Shown: piece after piece, positions 10,601 to 20,864 of the stretch
How positions within the stretch are numbered: the first letter of the stretch is position 1
Layout: every line of letters begins with the position of its first letter
Origin: Eublepharis macularius
Lineage: Eukaryota; Chordata; Lepidosauria; Squamata; Eublepharidae
Length of the DNA: 64,000 bases
Assembly (NCBI RefSeq): GCF_028583425.1
Contig: NC_072801.1
Span: 9,134,001 to 9,198,000 of the forward strand
Reading direction: 5' to 3'
Made by a program: the position numbers and the translations under genes
The notes under the pieces: model-generated
Seen by the model: only the letters and a program-made list of their open reading frames with translations
Database searches by the model: none
What the model was told of the DNA's origin: nothing

Positions 10601-11737
10601 GAGATGAGGTCTGATAATGTTCCTTAATATAAATATATGAAGCTAAGCTATATTAAGCTATACTAGCAACAGAGCTGGGGTTTTTTTTAAAAAAAGGGCC
10701 CTAGAAAACCCAGGAACACTGGCCCTCCTGCCGCCTTGGCACCCTCCAGAGGAATGGCCTGACTTGCTTGGCCCTCCCATGGTGGCATCGCCCTCTGGAG
10801 GGACAGCCTGGCTCACCAGGCAGTCCCGTGGCAGTGGCGCCCTCCAGAGGGACGGCCCTGCTCATCTGGCCCTCCCTCCACCAGAGGGCCCTCCGGAGGG
10901 ACGGCCCAGCTTGCCTGGCCCTCCCGTGGCGGCGGCACCCTCTGGAGGGCATATTGGCCAAGATGCACTTTTCATCCTGGTGCTCCTGAGCAGGTGCACC
11001 ACGATAAGAAGTGCATTGTCGACAATATGGCTTGCCTTTTATGTAGAAAGAAGATTAACTAAGTCTTGTCTGCTTTGAGTGGATCAGCTTTCCAAGTTCT
11101 CAGGCAGAAGTCTTTCAAAAATTCTCTAGTTTCTTTCTTTTTGACTTTTAATTTGTCCCTGTTTGTCTTCTCTTTTCCCACTAGACGTGGTATATGATCC
11201 AAACCTTACACTGTCTCTTGTTGCTGTATTACGGAAACTACCAGTTTGCAACAATGCTGGGAATCTGCCAGAAATCTACATTGCCTCTACTTGTCGAAAT
11301 TCACAAACTTTCTGTCATTTCCAAAGGGTGCTTGGTATGTGCCCATTCAAAATGTACCATGATTTCAGGCTTCATGGATGTGCTCCATACAGAGAGAATG
11401 TATGGCTGGGCTGGGCTGGGCTGAGTTAGTCATTTTCCCAAGTATGGTGAGGTCCCTATGTGCGAACTGATAGTATGCAACTTTGCAATTGGCTGCCTCA
11501 GCATCAGCTGATGTTCCAGGAGGGAGGTCCAGGCATAGTGGGCAGAAAGGGACACAGCCTGTGAAGAGAGACAACTTTTAGGCTGCACGTTTTTGCACCA
11601 ACCATGTGATACTTTTCTTTCTCCCTCTTCTTCCAGAGCACGTTGGGATCAGATGGGAAGCTGTCCCTGGGCCCCAGAAGAACTTTTTCCCTTATGACCA
11701 GAATACTAAGATAATGATTCTGAAATTGCTTCTTTAA
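4610..11737 (+). CDS. EEF2KMT: eEF2-lysine methyltransferase (FAM86 family), exons 2-8
   Basis: This encodes a class I (seven-beta-strand) SAM-dependent methyltransferase. The family trimethylates a conserved lysine of elongation factor eEF2 in the cytosol. Coding exons with AG/GT borders and continuous phase: 4610-4672, 4939-5019, 6724-6825, 7828-7961, 8272-8591, 11185-11334, 11637-11737 (stop TAA). Diagnostic pieces are PPSVKYRRHFLSELIKK, EPLDQLYEAL, GTTGLVTWDGGLYLAEWALE, the SAM-binding motif ELGSGIGLTG, the post-motif ADVVYDP and the C-terminal GIRWEAVPGPQKNFFPYDQ. The exons give 316 codons. The first exon (about 30 residues in the human protein) was not found and is probably left of the window. 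Exon 6 encodes about 18 extra residues after NGF compared with the human protein as I recall it. The gene converges with ALG1. Confidence 0.93.
5020..5480. other. EEF2KMT intron sequence, nothing recognised
   Basis: Intron following the exon that ends at 5019, up to the solo LTR at 5486. No repeat family or additional exon was recognised. Confidence 0.4.
5486..5990 (-). mobile_element. Solo LTR (fossil), related to the one at 29152
   Basis: A 505-bp block flanked by the 5-bp duplication TTCAC (5481-5485 and 5991-5995). It shares GGCAGTTAGGTCC and GGCAGAAGTGAC, in the same order, with the element at 29152-29610. An AATAAA lies on the - strand at about 5552. No internal region is present. It sits in EEF2KMT intron 3, antisense to the gene. 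Divergence from the copy at 29152 suggests an old insertion. Confidence 0.7.
5996..6723. other. EEF2KMT intron sequence
   Basis: No exon or clear mobile element. A C-run lies at about 6403-6412. Confidence 0.4.
7444..7583. mobile_element. Palindromic hAT-like MITE
   Basis: The two ends are inverted copies over about 42 bp (left AACTACAAGTGACAAATGAC, right reading back as AGCTACAAGTGACGAATGAC). The flanks are the near-identical 9-mers TATCTTGCA (7435-7443) and TATCTTGTA (7584-7592), consistent with the 8-9 bp target duplication of hAT-type transposons. At 140 bp it has no coding capacity. It lies in the EEF2KMT intron before the exon at 7828. Confidence 0.75.
8060..8190 (-). repeat. L2-like 3' tail fragment
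   Basis: Read on the - strand this resembles the A/T-rich 3' ends of L2-type elements: a remnant of the GGTGGCATCTAGC-like block followed by lysine-codon-rich A tracts. Weakly supported, and placed only by similarity to the clearer tails in this window. Confidence 0.3.
8630..10250 (-). mobile_element. L2 LINE, 5'-truncated and decayed
   Basis: On the - strand, separated frames encode L2 reverse transcriptase segments in order: FLGKVTEWAVAEQLQVFLED (near 10200), LGMVPDASLSTEAQ (near 9470), VTSRLDYCNLFYAGLPLGLL (near 9350) and VLHQLHWLLVEFQINFRVFV. The 3' end has the typical CCCGCCCTCCCTGCAAGTGG-type block near 8636. The frame is interrupted several times, so the copy is dead. It fills much of the 2.6-kb EEF2KMT intron between 8591 and 11185. 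Confidence 0.85.
9789..9809. repeat. (TA)n microsatellite
   Basis: About ten uninterrupted AT dinucleotides inside the L2 copy. Confidence 0.9.
10663..11047 (-). mobile_element. Helitron-like non-autonomous element with minisatellite core
   Basis: Read on the - strand it starts TCTACATAAAAGGCAAGCC (at 11047), which resembles the AT-rich TC start of vertebrate Helitrons, and ends CTAG (10663-10666) followed by a T in the flank, as Helitrons do. No terminal inverted repeat or target duplication is seen. Inside, 10720-10960 is a GC-rich array of about four degenerate 55-bp units repeating CCCTC(C/T)(A/G)GAGG. It carries no helicase or Rep gene. The base before TC is T, not the expected A. Located in the last long intron of EEF2KMT. 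Confidence 0.55.
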
Positions 11738-12400
11738 ATTTTCCCCAAAAATATTTATTGCATAATTGGAACCGTTTTAGTCAGGTAAACATTACAGTTC
11801 TGGACCTCAATGATGTTAGCATGGAGTCTGATGCTAGTGGGGAGCTTTGTATTTGTGCCATAGAGGTAGTTGAAAGCGTCACACTGCAGAATTCATCACT
11901 AAACCTGTCATCTTTGCCAAGGGAACTTCAGTTATCTTGTGCCATAATATTTTTGTTTTTATCTTTAACATTCAAACCTGTCTCAAGGGCTAGCAACTTG
12001 CTTTTTTAAGACAACCATTGTTATCTTCTGAATTCTCTACAGAACGTTAAAATCCTATACATCCTGCAATCACAGAATATGCCCGTTACTACCAAATCTA
12101 CTTTGTATGAATTCTCTAGAATTATCTTACCAGTTTCTTTACATACCAAAGTTGAAAGGGGGAGGAGATAAATGAACATAGGTTTCTTTTTTACTTTTCT
12201 TTCTTAACAGTTAAAATTTTCTCTTAATTGCATTGTAACAGCAAGAAACTTCAATAAATGAGAAGGGCAATGTCTCACTGGCACAACATGTTTGTTACAT
12301 TGCAAAAGGCACCAGGTTTTACAGGATTCTTGGTGCCAGAGATGGAAAAGACGCTTATTGGGATCCTCTGGAACTGACCTCCAGTCTACATTGGCAGTAC
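11738..12400 (+). other. EEF2KMT 3' UTR and downstream flank
   Basis: AT-rich sequence following the stop at 11735-11737, with an AATAAA at 12253-12258 as the best polyadenylation signal. No further exon was seen. Confidence 0.6.
12253..12258 (+). terminator. Probable EEF2KMT polyadenylation signal
   Basis: AATAAA about 515 bp after the stop codon, the first canonical signal in a plausible 3' UTR. Confidence 0.5.
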
Positions 12401-12404
12401 AGAG

Positions 12405-13394
12405 CTAAATGGACCAATGGTGCAACAGTATAAAGCACCGTGCAAGACGAATATGTGAACCGCACTTTCTCAACGAGGAAATTAATCATCTAAACCACGC
12501 ACTTCAAGCAAATGGCTACTCCAGAAATGAAATCAGAAGAGCGAGTAAACCAAGGACAAACCAAACAACTAAGGAAAAACAGTCTCACACAGGAAAAATG
12601 TTTTTGCCATATATCAAAGGAATCACTGATCAGATGGGAAAGCTTATGAAAAAGCACAGCCTACAAACAGTATTCAGACCCACCAGAAAAATACAACAGA
12701 TGCTACATTCAACAAAAGACAGTAGAGACCCCCCTCACCTCTGCAGGAGTATACCGTATACCCTGCAGCTGTTGACAAGTTTACATCGGGACCACAACGT
12801 GTAGCATCCACACAAGAATAAAAGAACCTGAAAGACACTGCAGACTTGGCCATCCTGAAAAATCAGCAGTGGCTGAACATAGCCTAACTCAAACAGGACA
12901 CAGTATCCTATTCCAGGACACTAGAATACTTGACAACACTTCCAACTACTTTGTCAGATTGCACAGGGAAGTCATTGAAATTCATAAGCATAAACACAAT
13001 TTCAATAGGAAAGAAGAGACTTTAAGAATGAATAGAGCATGGCTTCCAGCCCTGCAAAACACCAGGCTAACGAAATACTCCACATCCCACAATAGCCCTG
13101 CAGAGAAGATTAGCATATCAAGCACCAATCCATATGCAAAAGAACCTCTACAGGATACAGTGACGCCTCCCTCCATTAGCATTCCACATCCTGGGAAACT
13201 CCTACAGGATGTCTCAGCCCAAACCCACCCCTCCTGAGTAGATACAAATGACCTACATCTTTTCCACACTGTGACACTGAGAGATCTCTGTCTTTTGGTG
13301 CTACACCTCTGAAGATGCCAGCCACAGCTGCTAGCGAAGGAACTACAATGCCAAGACCATGGGTATACAGCCCGGAAAATCCACAACAACCAAG
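12405..13394 (+). mobile_element. Penelope-like element A, decayed 3' portion
   Basis: Separated frames encode PLE protein parts: CEPHFLNEEINHLNHALQAN, then MGKLMKKHSLQTVFRPTRKI just before the GIY-YIG region (a GVY-like start is visible near 12750), then LTQTGHSILFQDTRILD downstream of it. The copy ends in GCCAAGACCATGGGTATACA and CCGGAAAATCCACAACAACC, a common PLE tail in reptiles. It is 5'-truncated and interrupted several times. A hammerhead-like core lies at 13309-13340. Confidence 0.8.
13309..13340 (+). ncRNA. Hammerhead-ribozyme-like core in PLE A tail
   Basis: CTGAAGA (13309-13315) matches the conserved CUGANGA box. It is followed by the potential stem GCCAGC/GCTAGC and then GAA. PLEs are known to carry hammerhead ribozymes in their terminal repeats. 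The second conserved box and the cleavage triplet are degraded here, so activity is unlikely. Confidence 0.5.
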
Positions 13395-13554
13395 TATAAA
13401 GCAGCTTCATATGACTGAAGATAAAAATCAGAGATTTTGAAGACTGGAATAAAAACCTTACATTCATGCTTCATGTGGAATGATATCATTTTCACTTCCA
13501 CCATTAAGCATATGTGCTTTTGTTCTATTTTTTCTATTTAGTGGAACAAAGGGG

Positions 13555-15085
13555 GAAAAGGCAAATTATGCAAAGGGAAGAGTTTTTAATGATTGTATAA
13601 CCCCTACGCGTTTCACAACAGCTTCGTCAGGGGAATCTATCAAGAAATACAAAATGTATAGCCATAATGAATACATCATCTTAAAAATTGATAAAACATA
13701 TTAGTAAAACATATAATTAAAACACAGTGCAATTTCACAGAGCATGTACAGAGTGCAATTCATAATAAATACTTAATATATAGATAACTGAACTAACATT
13801 AGTATACACTCCATGTTTCCTAATCACAAAAAAGATTATTTCTTTAAATTGTGTATAAATAAACATTACAAATGTAATGTTTATAAATAAAGTGTATTTA
13901 TACACTTTATAAAGTTTATAAAGTGTATAAATAAACCTTCCACATTCCTTTGAGTATCATTCTTGTATAGCAGAGTAGACATCCTGAGCTTGCCTAGGCT
14001 TCTGCCTAAATAAATGTTTGCCAAGAAATGTTCTCATTTCATGCATTAGGGTGCAGAGTTCTCAGTTTCAAAATCCACTGAGCCTCCTTTCTCAACAGAA
14101 CTTTATCTTGTCTGTTACATTTAAATATAACCCAAAATAAAAAGTCTGTAGGTCTGTGTTTGTGCTCTAAAAATGTTCTACCAGAGGAGCACCAATTCTT
14201 TTCTGTGAAATGTTACTTTTGTGTTCAGAGAGTCTTATTTTAAGAGGTCTGCTAGTCTTGCCTACATAGATTTTACCACAACCACATTATACTGCATAAG
14301 CCATGTAATCACTATTCCATGTAGTGAATACTTTAAAGCAATATTGTCTGTTATCTACAGGATTAATGAAGTATTTCATTGATTTTGTATTTTTACAAAA
14401 GGAACAATGCCCACAGGGAAAATGGTCAATTGGAGGCCTAGATCCTGGTCACACAGATTGTAAATTCTTTTTCTGATTAGTGTTGCTGGGTACTAAGAGA
14501 TCTTTCACGCTAGCTGTTTTCTTGTAATAACTGGGTCTTTTTACTACACATAGGTATGTCATCTAGTATGTTCTAGTTTCTGTAGATGCTCTTTTTAAAG
14601 GCTACATTTACAGAATTATATTAGGCTACCTATCAGCCTTCCGAGATCACCTTTTTTCTTGCCCCTTAATAGTTCACTTCTATCTTTGGCGATGACCTTG
14701 ACAAGAGATATTTGCAAAACTTGCTGTGGGTATCCTTTGTCAGGTTTTGCTGTAATATTGAAATCTCATTCTGAAAATCCTCTATCCTAGTACAATTTCT
14801 CCTGATTCTGAGAAATTGACCAGAGTGTAAATTATTTCTCTCGTGTTGGGTGGTGGCTGTCATATCTGAGGAAAAAATTGTCAGTTGGTTTTTTGTACAG
14901 ATTGGTGAATATTTGGTTGTTATCCCTGAGAACTATGATATCCAAAAAATGTATCTATTTGTTACTTACATGTATTTCAAATTTCAGATTTGTATCTCCA
15001 CTATCAAGCCAATTGTGAAATGTATGTAATTGGTCTAAGGTTCCATAACACAAAAATATCATCACTATACCACCATCGTTTTATA
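13555..15085 (-). mobile_element. Penelope-like element B (Neptune-type), decayed
   Basis: On the - strand the segment near 15080 encodes WYSDDIFVLWNL, the PLE form of the reverse transcriptase catalytic motif. It is followed by a KPTDN-containing stretch and by HSGQFLRIRRNCTRIEDFQN (frame 14666-14863). The 3' end near 13600 carries the CCCCTGACGAAGC...GAAACGCG block typical of Neptune-like PLE ends. The coding region is interrupted repeatedly. It lies tail-to-tail against PLE A. Confidence 0.75.
13601..13634 (-). ncRNA. Hammerhead-ribozyme-like core in PLE B end
   Basis: On the - strand: CCC, then CTGACGA (13624-13630), a degenerate stem II, GAAAC (13610-13614), a two-base-pair stem III (AC/GT), the triplet GTA and then GGGG. 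CCC and GGG can form stem I. This is the layout of the minimal hammerheads described in PLEs. Stem II pairing is poor in this copy. Confidence 0.6.
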
Positions 15086-15089
15086 TCTC

Positions 15090-16170
15090 TGAAAAGGATT
15101 TCTAGTTAGCGGAACCATGAGGATTAGAAACTTGCTGGAAGAAAGGGAGGAAAAAAATCTGAGATGGTTAGGATTAAAAAGTGAGACAGAGACTGGCAAG
15201 ACTTTTGCTTTTGAATGATTCCATCTTAACCCACTACTGCTGAACATTTGCTTAAACACTTGAAGTCATTTGCTTATACTCCCATATGAGAAAGCTTTCC
15301 TTGGAAGATTTTATAGCAAAATTGTCCGAGATAAATCGAAAGAAACATCTTAGTATTGCAGTCTCTGCTTATGCACACCTGTATACCGCACTCAGATCTG
15401 ATAACACAACACAGCATTTCAAACAAAAAGATACAAATCCTTCTTCCTTTCCCAGATTCCAGAGGGGGTAATCTGTTGCAGCAGGAACCACTATGAGTCT
15501 TACAGTGCCTCAAAGGCCAACAGATTTATTGTGCCCTAAGCATCTACATTATAGGAAACAATACTTGGAAATCTTTCACAAGTCAAAGAAAATAGAAATC
15601 TCAATATTGCTTTGATAACTGACCTCATACACACAAACCTTGTAATAATTTACTCCAATATTTTAATGTTTTCTATCCCACTCATTCCAGAGGCACTCAA
15701 GGTGGCTTACATACAATGCAAACAGTATTTCAAAATTCTACAGCCTGGTAAATAAGGACATCTTTAGCTGATTGCAGAAAATCAGCTCCAAACACCACTG
15801 AAAAGCCCTGTCTTGTGTAGCCACTTTTATTTCAGATAACGGTGGCACACTTCGGCTATTCAGGCAGTATTGGGTTTGTTCTCAAAATGTGTTCAAGAGA
15901 ACCCTGAATGTAGCCAGCGTCCCTCAATGACCAGAAATATGACCAATGACATGGAACATATTCCATACTTTAATGATACTGCTCAATTGGCCAACTGGCC
16001 TTGAGCAATGCCACCTCACAGGGTGTTTTGTTGTAGGGATAATAATAGCATTTGTGCTTGCAAAACTAAATTCTGTTCCTTGTCCAGTTATGCAAAGTTG
16101 AATACAAAGGATTCAGTATTCTAATAGACTTTGTGACTGTGCTCCTGGACTTTGGAGCATTGTTTATTGG
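15090..16170. other. Intergenic, little recognised
   Basis: Contains an L2-like 3' tail on the - strand at about 15660-15790 (TCCCACTCATTCCAGAGG, then CAAGGTGGCTTACATACAA). Nothing else could be named. Confidence 0.4.
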
Positions 16171-16171
16171 A

Positions 16172-16253
16172 GTGTCCAGTAGCACCTTTAAGACTAACCA
16201 ACTTTATTGTAGCATAAGCTTTCGAGAATCACAGTTCTCTTCATCAGATGCAT
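16172..16253 (-). mobile_element. Penelope-like element end fragment with hammerhead-like core
   Basis: On the - strand: CTGATGA (16241-16247), a stem II made of GAGAA/TTCTC, GAAAGCTTATGCT, then a tail ending GGTGCTACTGGAC. The same tail ends PLE D (22280-28736). The fragment ends 112 bp from the stop codon of olfactory receptor 1. Confidence 0.75.
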
Positions 16254-16364
16254 GGCAATTATTCCAATAAAGGTATACAGTTTGAAAACCAAATAGCTGC
16301 CTAGCACAAGAGAACATTTCAACCACAACTGGTACTGGGTGGCTTGAGGCTTCCATGTAAGTAT

Positions 16365-17303
16365 TTACTGGGATCCCTTGGTTCTCCCCAGCACTTTCAG
16401 GATGGCTTCTTTTACATCCTTATTTCTCAGGCTGTATATAATGGGGTTCAGCATGGGATTTATCACTGAATAAAAGAGAGAAATCAGCTTATCCATCTCA
16501 GTTGAATAGCCAGACTGAGGCTTCATGTATGTGAACATGCCACTCCCATAGTAGATGGTCACCACCGTGATGTGGGCTGAGCAAGTAGAGAAAGCTTTCC
16601 GCTTTCCATCTGCAGAGGAAATTCGCAGTATGGCCACAACAATGCGCACATAGGACAAGAGGATCAAGACAAAGGGAAGAAGCAAAGTGAACACGCTGCC
16701 TGCAGCCATTATGGTCTCATTCAGTGAAAGATCTTCTCCAGGACATGCCAGCTGAAACAGGACGGGGATTTCACAAAACAAGTGATCTATGATGAAGCCG
16801 CACAGTGACTGCTTTACTGTCAAGGTAGGGGTAACTGAGAACAGAAAGCTGCTAACCCATGCTCCAATAGCAAGGGAGACACAGATGTTCTTGTTCATCA
16901 TCGTTGTGTAGTGGAGAGGGTGGCATATGGCAATGTACCGGTCAAAGGCCATCACCATGAGCAGGAGACATTCTGCTGCCCCCAAGAAAAGGGTGATGTA
17001 CACTTGCATAGCACATAGGTAAGAAGAAATGGACTTTCTCACTGCCAAGAAGTTGATGAGCATCTTGGGGACAACGGCAGTTGTGTAACAGATGTTTAAG
17101 AAGGCCAAGTTGCTGAGGAAAAAGTACATAGGGGTGTGGAGGCGAGAATCAAGGCAAGTCAGTGCCAATAGGGAGAGATTCCCAAAGAGGGTCACAAAGT
17201 AGATTAGAGACATGACTGCGAAGAGGGCCATCTCCAGCTGGGGGTGGCCAGAAAAACCAAGGAGGATGTACTCTGTCACAAACGTGATGTTCCTAGTACC
17301 CAT
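16365..17303 (-). CDS. Olfactory receptor, class II (tetrapod type), intact
   Basis: A 312-codon single-exon seven-transmembrane receptor expected at the cilia of olfactory neurons, coupling to the olfactory G protein. Visible hallmarks: N-glycosylation site NIT at residue 5, GN in TM1 (LFGNLSLL), LHTPMYFFLSNLAF in TM2, MAFDRYIAICHPLHY after TM3, the TM5 SYVRI, KAFSTCSAH before TM6 and PMLNPIIYSLRNKDVK at TM7. FLGAAECLLL before MAFDRY is reminiscent of receptor families 2 and 13. The ligand is unknown. The ATG at 17303 gives the standard N-terminal length. It is clearly related to the receptor at 36152, which has the same length and opposite strand. PLE end fragments flank it on both sides. 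Confidence 0.95.
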   Translation of the reverse strand: MGTRNITFVTEYILLGFSGHPQLEMALFAVMSLIYFVTLFGNLSLLALTCLDSRLHTPMYFFLSNLAFLNICYTTAVVPKMLINFLAVRKSISSYLCAMQVYITLFLGAAECLLLMVMAFDRYIAICHPLHYTTMMNKNICVSLAIGAWVSSFLFSVTPTLTVKQSLCGFIIDHLFCEIPVLFQLACPGEDLSLNETIMAAGSVFTLLLPFVLILLSYVRIVVAILRISSADGKRKAFSTCSAHITVVTIYYGSGMFTYMKPQSGYSTEMDKLISLFYSVINPMLNPIIYSLRNKDVKEAILKVLGRTKGSQ

Positions 17304-17366
17304 TTTTTTTCAAAAGAGCCTGCCTTGAAGGGCAAAAGAGAGAAACAGTATTTCTCAGAGTAAAGA

Positions 17367-17500
17367 GTCCAGTAGCACCTTTAAGACTAACCAACTTTAT
17401 TGTCGCTGTGGTTCTCAAAAGCTTATACTGCAGTAAAGTTGGTTAGTCCTACTATTTTGCAACTACAGACTTACATGGCTAATTCCTCTGGATCTCAGCA
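17367..17500. mobile_element. Short inverted PLE-end unit
   Basis: The left half (17367-17404) is the PLE tail on the - strand (GTCCAGTAGCACC...CCAACTTTATTG). It joins directly to a PLE tail on the + strand (17410-17500: GGTTCTCAAAAGCTTATACT, then AAAGTTGGTTAGTCC, then GGCTAATTCCTCTGGATC). The two halves are partly self-complementary. This is the same head-to-head layout as the unit at 22077 and the dimer at 22280. Target duplications are not clear here. Confidence 0.65.
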
Positions 17501-17760
17501 GAGCTTTACCAGCAGAGCTTCATCATTCAATTTCAAGACTGAGATGATATCTTTACTGTACTGCATCACATCCACGTCACCCAGAAGATGATCCATTAGT
17601 TGCCCTCAAAATGTTTGAATTTCCCTTCCGTTATGAAAAAAAGCCTTCTGGGCGCTCCAGTTCAGGCTGGCATCCAGCAGCCAGGGCCATGTATCTCTAG
17701 TCTGAACTACGTTTCTGTATAATATTTGAATGCACCATTCTGTTTTCCATGTCTGTCTTA

Positions 17761-17850
17761 ACTCATAAGAACACAAGAAGAGCTCTGCTGGATCCTGTTA
17801 TCCACAATCATGCTTCCTCCAGTGGCCAGATGCTCATGGAAGGCCTACAT
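17761..17850 (-). repeat. CR1-type 3' tail fragment
   Basis: CTCATAAGAACACAAGAAGA then GCTGGATCC is the reverse complement of the usual CR1/CR1-derived 3' end (compare GCTTATGTTCTTATG at 27620-27635). Confidence 0.5.
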
Positions 17851-18205
17851 GTAGGATTCAGAGGTCAAAACTTTCACCTGTTGTCCTCCCAGTCCACCCT
17901 AGCACTGAAGAGCTGCGTCCTCTGAAATGGAGGTTCTAGTGAGTAATTGTGATTAACAACCATTGATGGATCTATCCCTCCACAAATTTGTCTGGTCCCT
18001 TTTAAAAAACCAATTAAACTAGTGCCCATAGTGACATCTTGTAGCACTTGTACATTGAACCATAGTTTCTCTTCTCTGCTCTGAATCTGCTTCCGATCCA
18101 TTTCAGATAGAAAAGTCAAATTTAATGTTACTTAGAGATGGGGTGTGTGTGTCTCTTTGCCCATATTCTCCATACCATGTCTAATTCCAAGTCTTACAAA
18201 CTACC

Positions 18206-18412
18206 CATTTTTATTCCACCCACTCAAGGAGCTCAGGGTGGCATACATGATACCACTTAGTTTTTGCCCCTCGTAACGATCCTGTGAGGTTGGTTAAACC
18301 AAGTGAAAGCAATTGGGTTAACATTGCCCAGTAAGTTTCATGGCCAAATGGAGGTTTGAACCTGAGTCTCCCAGGTCCTAGTCCACAGTCTAACAACTAC
18401 ACCACACTAGAT
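18206..18412 (-). repeat. tRNA-derived SINE
   Basis: Read on the - strand it begins with a tRNA-like head (GTGTAGTTGTTAGACTGTGG, then GGTTCAAACCTCC, a B-box-like motif). It continues into the usual CCTCACAGGATCGTTACGAG-like body and a GGCATAAA-type end. Confidence 0.65.
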
Positions 18413-18419
18413 TTCTCCC

Positions 18420-20010
18420 CCCACCCATGAAACAACTGAAAAGCCCCAAAGTCTTCAGCCATTTGTTGTAATAGAGGAGTTCACCATTTTGGTTGCCCTT
18501 TTCTGTATGTTTTCCGATTCCTGCTATCTGCCCTTTTGTTCTGGGAGGGACGGGGGTTGTTGGTGTGTTCTGTGCACCAAGGTAACAATGGCTTCATGGA
18601 ATCTCACAGGGGGTAGCTCTCTTTGGAGTGTGCAGGTGTAGCACACTCAAAGAGAAAAACCTCATTATGGCTCCAATAACAGAAATGCAAAAACAGAGCC
18701 AGGAAAAAGGCAGGGTGCAATTATGAGCCTCCTGTATGTATAGTAAACCAAATGCTGGGCGGGTTGGATTTTTGGTCTGATCCAGCTGAGCTGCTCTCAG
18801 TTTACTCTGTGAATCATTGGAAGCAGGGGCTGTCCATTCCGAAACCTCTCGCCATACCAAGGGCTATTTTACAAACCACATGCAGCCACAAGCCCAGTTG
18901 TTCCCCAACACGCGGTCGACAGGGAGCTGCTGCCCATCATGACTTTTTGAGAAAGGTGCCTGTACAAACTCTGTGCTTGCAAACGTCACTTTGTCACATT
19001 CGCGCTTTATGTTTTTAATAGTATATGTTAAAAAAACACCCTTAGGTGTGTACCCTTTGGAACCATAGAATTGTGAGGAGGCCCTAATCTCATGATTACC
19101 TTCATTTCAGGATGGCAGCACCAACATCTAGGGAAAAGATATACTGGAAGCCACGGCTGCATGTTCAACAAAGGGAGATTTGTGAAGCTGCCATGAAATG
19201 TCTACAATGGACTTTCTCCCCATTGAATTTACATTCTGTTTGAGAATTATTAAGCCCTATTTCATAAAATCTTATTCTGAGCATACATTCTAGCTAGAAG
19301 CACACAGAAAAATGTAAACAAGTATAGAAAGGCCTTGCTCTAGTGTTAAGATCCTGTCTCTGGTGAGACAGAACTCTGAGCAATGTATAGACATCTTGTT
19401 GTTTTCTTTATTCTACTTAGTTTTGGCCGTGGATGAATTCCTTCCCAAGGAGGATGTTGGATACATAGTTCCAGCTTCTCAAGTGTTTGTGTGGTTCATT
19501 TGTTATTCAGGCTTGTCAGATGCCATGTTCTCTGGGAAAATGCGTCATTCTGTGCCATTTTGACAGGGTTTCATCCTGGGCTCTGATCCTTTGTTCTGTG
19601 GACAAGTAGCAATCAGTACTGAAGGGTATATGAGGCCCTCCAATGCTACTGGTCTTTACACGTCTCTCCCTAGTGGAGACAGTGTCTGGGGTTATTCCAT
19701 GTAAGAGATCAACCCATTTTCCTCTGTATTCACTGTGTTTGGTGTCTTGATATCTATATATGGGTTAGTGGTAGTAGGGAACTTATAAATTGGAAACAGG
19801 GTACTATTAAAAATCTCCCCAAACACATTCCCCTTCAGAAAAATAGCCAAATTTGAATAATCAAGTTACTCTGTGAGAAACAATGAACATTATTCCTCAC
19901 CCACTCACTCTCCCTCCAAAAATGAGGCAAAAACACATAAAAACTAGAGAAGTCTGCTGTTGTATGTTTTAAATATTTATGTGGTTTTATTGGTTTTAAA
20001 GCTATATGTA
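18420..20010. other. Intergenic, nothing recognised
   Basis: No ORF with homology that I recognise, and no clear repeat family. Confidence 0.4.
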
Positions 20011-20014
20011 TTTT

Positions 20015-20095
20015 AAATTACTACACTGATTGTAATCCGCCCCGAGCCTGCTGATGTGGGGAGGGCAGAATATAAATTGAATTAAATAAATAAAA
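20015..20095 (+). repeat. L2/CR1-type 3' tail
   Basis: TGTAATCCGCCCCGAGCCTG followed by GGGGAGGGCAGAATATAAAT and an AATAAATAAATAAA end. Confidence 0.55.
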
Positions 20096-20559
20096 GATTC
20101 ATCCTATATATAGGATGCCAAGTGATGTAATCCAAACATTGGAAGACACCTCAGTGTTTCTGGTCTTATTCTTCTGAATACATAGCGCTCTGACATTAAG
20201 TCTTTTCCTCAACCTTTCAAAAAAGAATCCTGTACTACTCGAACACGCATATCCTTTGGCCCACCTAACTCAACACTGTTGCCAGGCAGAGAAAGCCCTT
20301 TCCCAACATCAGCTACATGGAGGGTTGATACGTTCGTGATGGATTCTACTAATAGCCAAGTGAAACCTCCCATGTTCAGAGGCAGGAACTGGAGAAAAAC
20401 AGCTGGGGGAGTCAGCCACCTTCTCGCCCTGCTTGCTTTACATTCTGGTGACTTGCCTGCTCTTCCTCCATGATACGGGCGTGTGGGATGTATTATGGTG
20501 AACCACCACATGCTGCATCTTAGACTGTGGTTTTAACTATTGTATTGGAACGATGAAAT

Positions 20560-20683
20560 TGTGTATTTTATTTTATTGTGTATTGCTGTTTTGATTGTAT
20601 TATTACATATTGTTGTAACCTGCCCTGAGGCTGCACGTGGGGAGGACAGGCAAGAAACCTAATAAATTAAATTAAATTGTGAG
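20560..20683 (+). repeat. L2/CR1-type 3' tail
   Basis: TTGTAACCTGCCCTGAGGCT then GTGGGGAGGACAGGCAAGAA and AATAAATTAAATTAAATT. Same family as the tail at 20015. The segment just upstream (about 20290-20420) looks like a body of the same repeat, but I cannot bound it. Confidence 0.5.
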
Positions 20684-20689
20684 CACCCA

Positions 20690-20862
20690 GAAACATCTGC
20701 GTTTGAGCCTGCCCAGTTCCCTTAATCATGGTTCATTATTTCTCAACCTAATCTATCTCACAGAGTTGTTGTGAGATTAAAAGAGGATGATGCCATGTAT
20801 CCCATCCTGAGCTTCCCAGAGGAAAGGTAGAATATAGATGTGATTCATGAATAAAACCTGAT
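20690..20862 (+). repeat. tRNA-derived SINE, decayed
   Basis: CAACCTAATCTATCTCACAG, then AGTTGTTGTGAGATTAAAAG and AATATAGATGTGATTCATGA follow the order of squamate tRNA-SINE 3' halves. Confidence 0.5.
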
Positions 20863-20864
20863 GG

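Noticed and set aside
16172-17500. PLE ends plus olfactory receptor as one composite mobile element
   Set aside because: No matching target duplications around the block, and the two flanking fragments differ in structure; chance flanking is the simpler reading.
17400-20511. Many ORFs of 60-100 codons around 17.4-20.5 kb
   Set aside because: No conserved motifs, no splice-consistent neighbours; expected by chance in this length of intergenic DNA.
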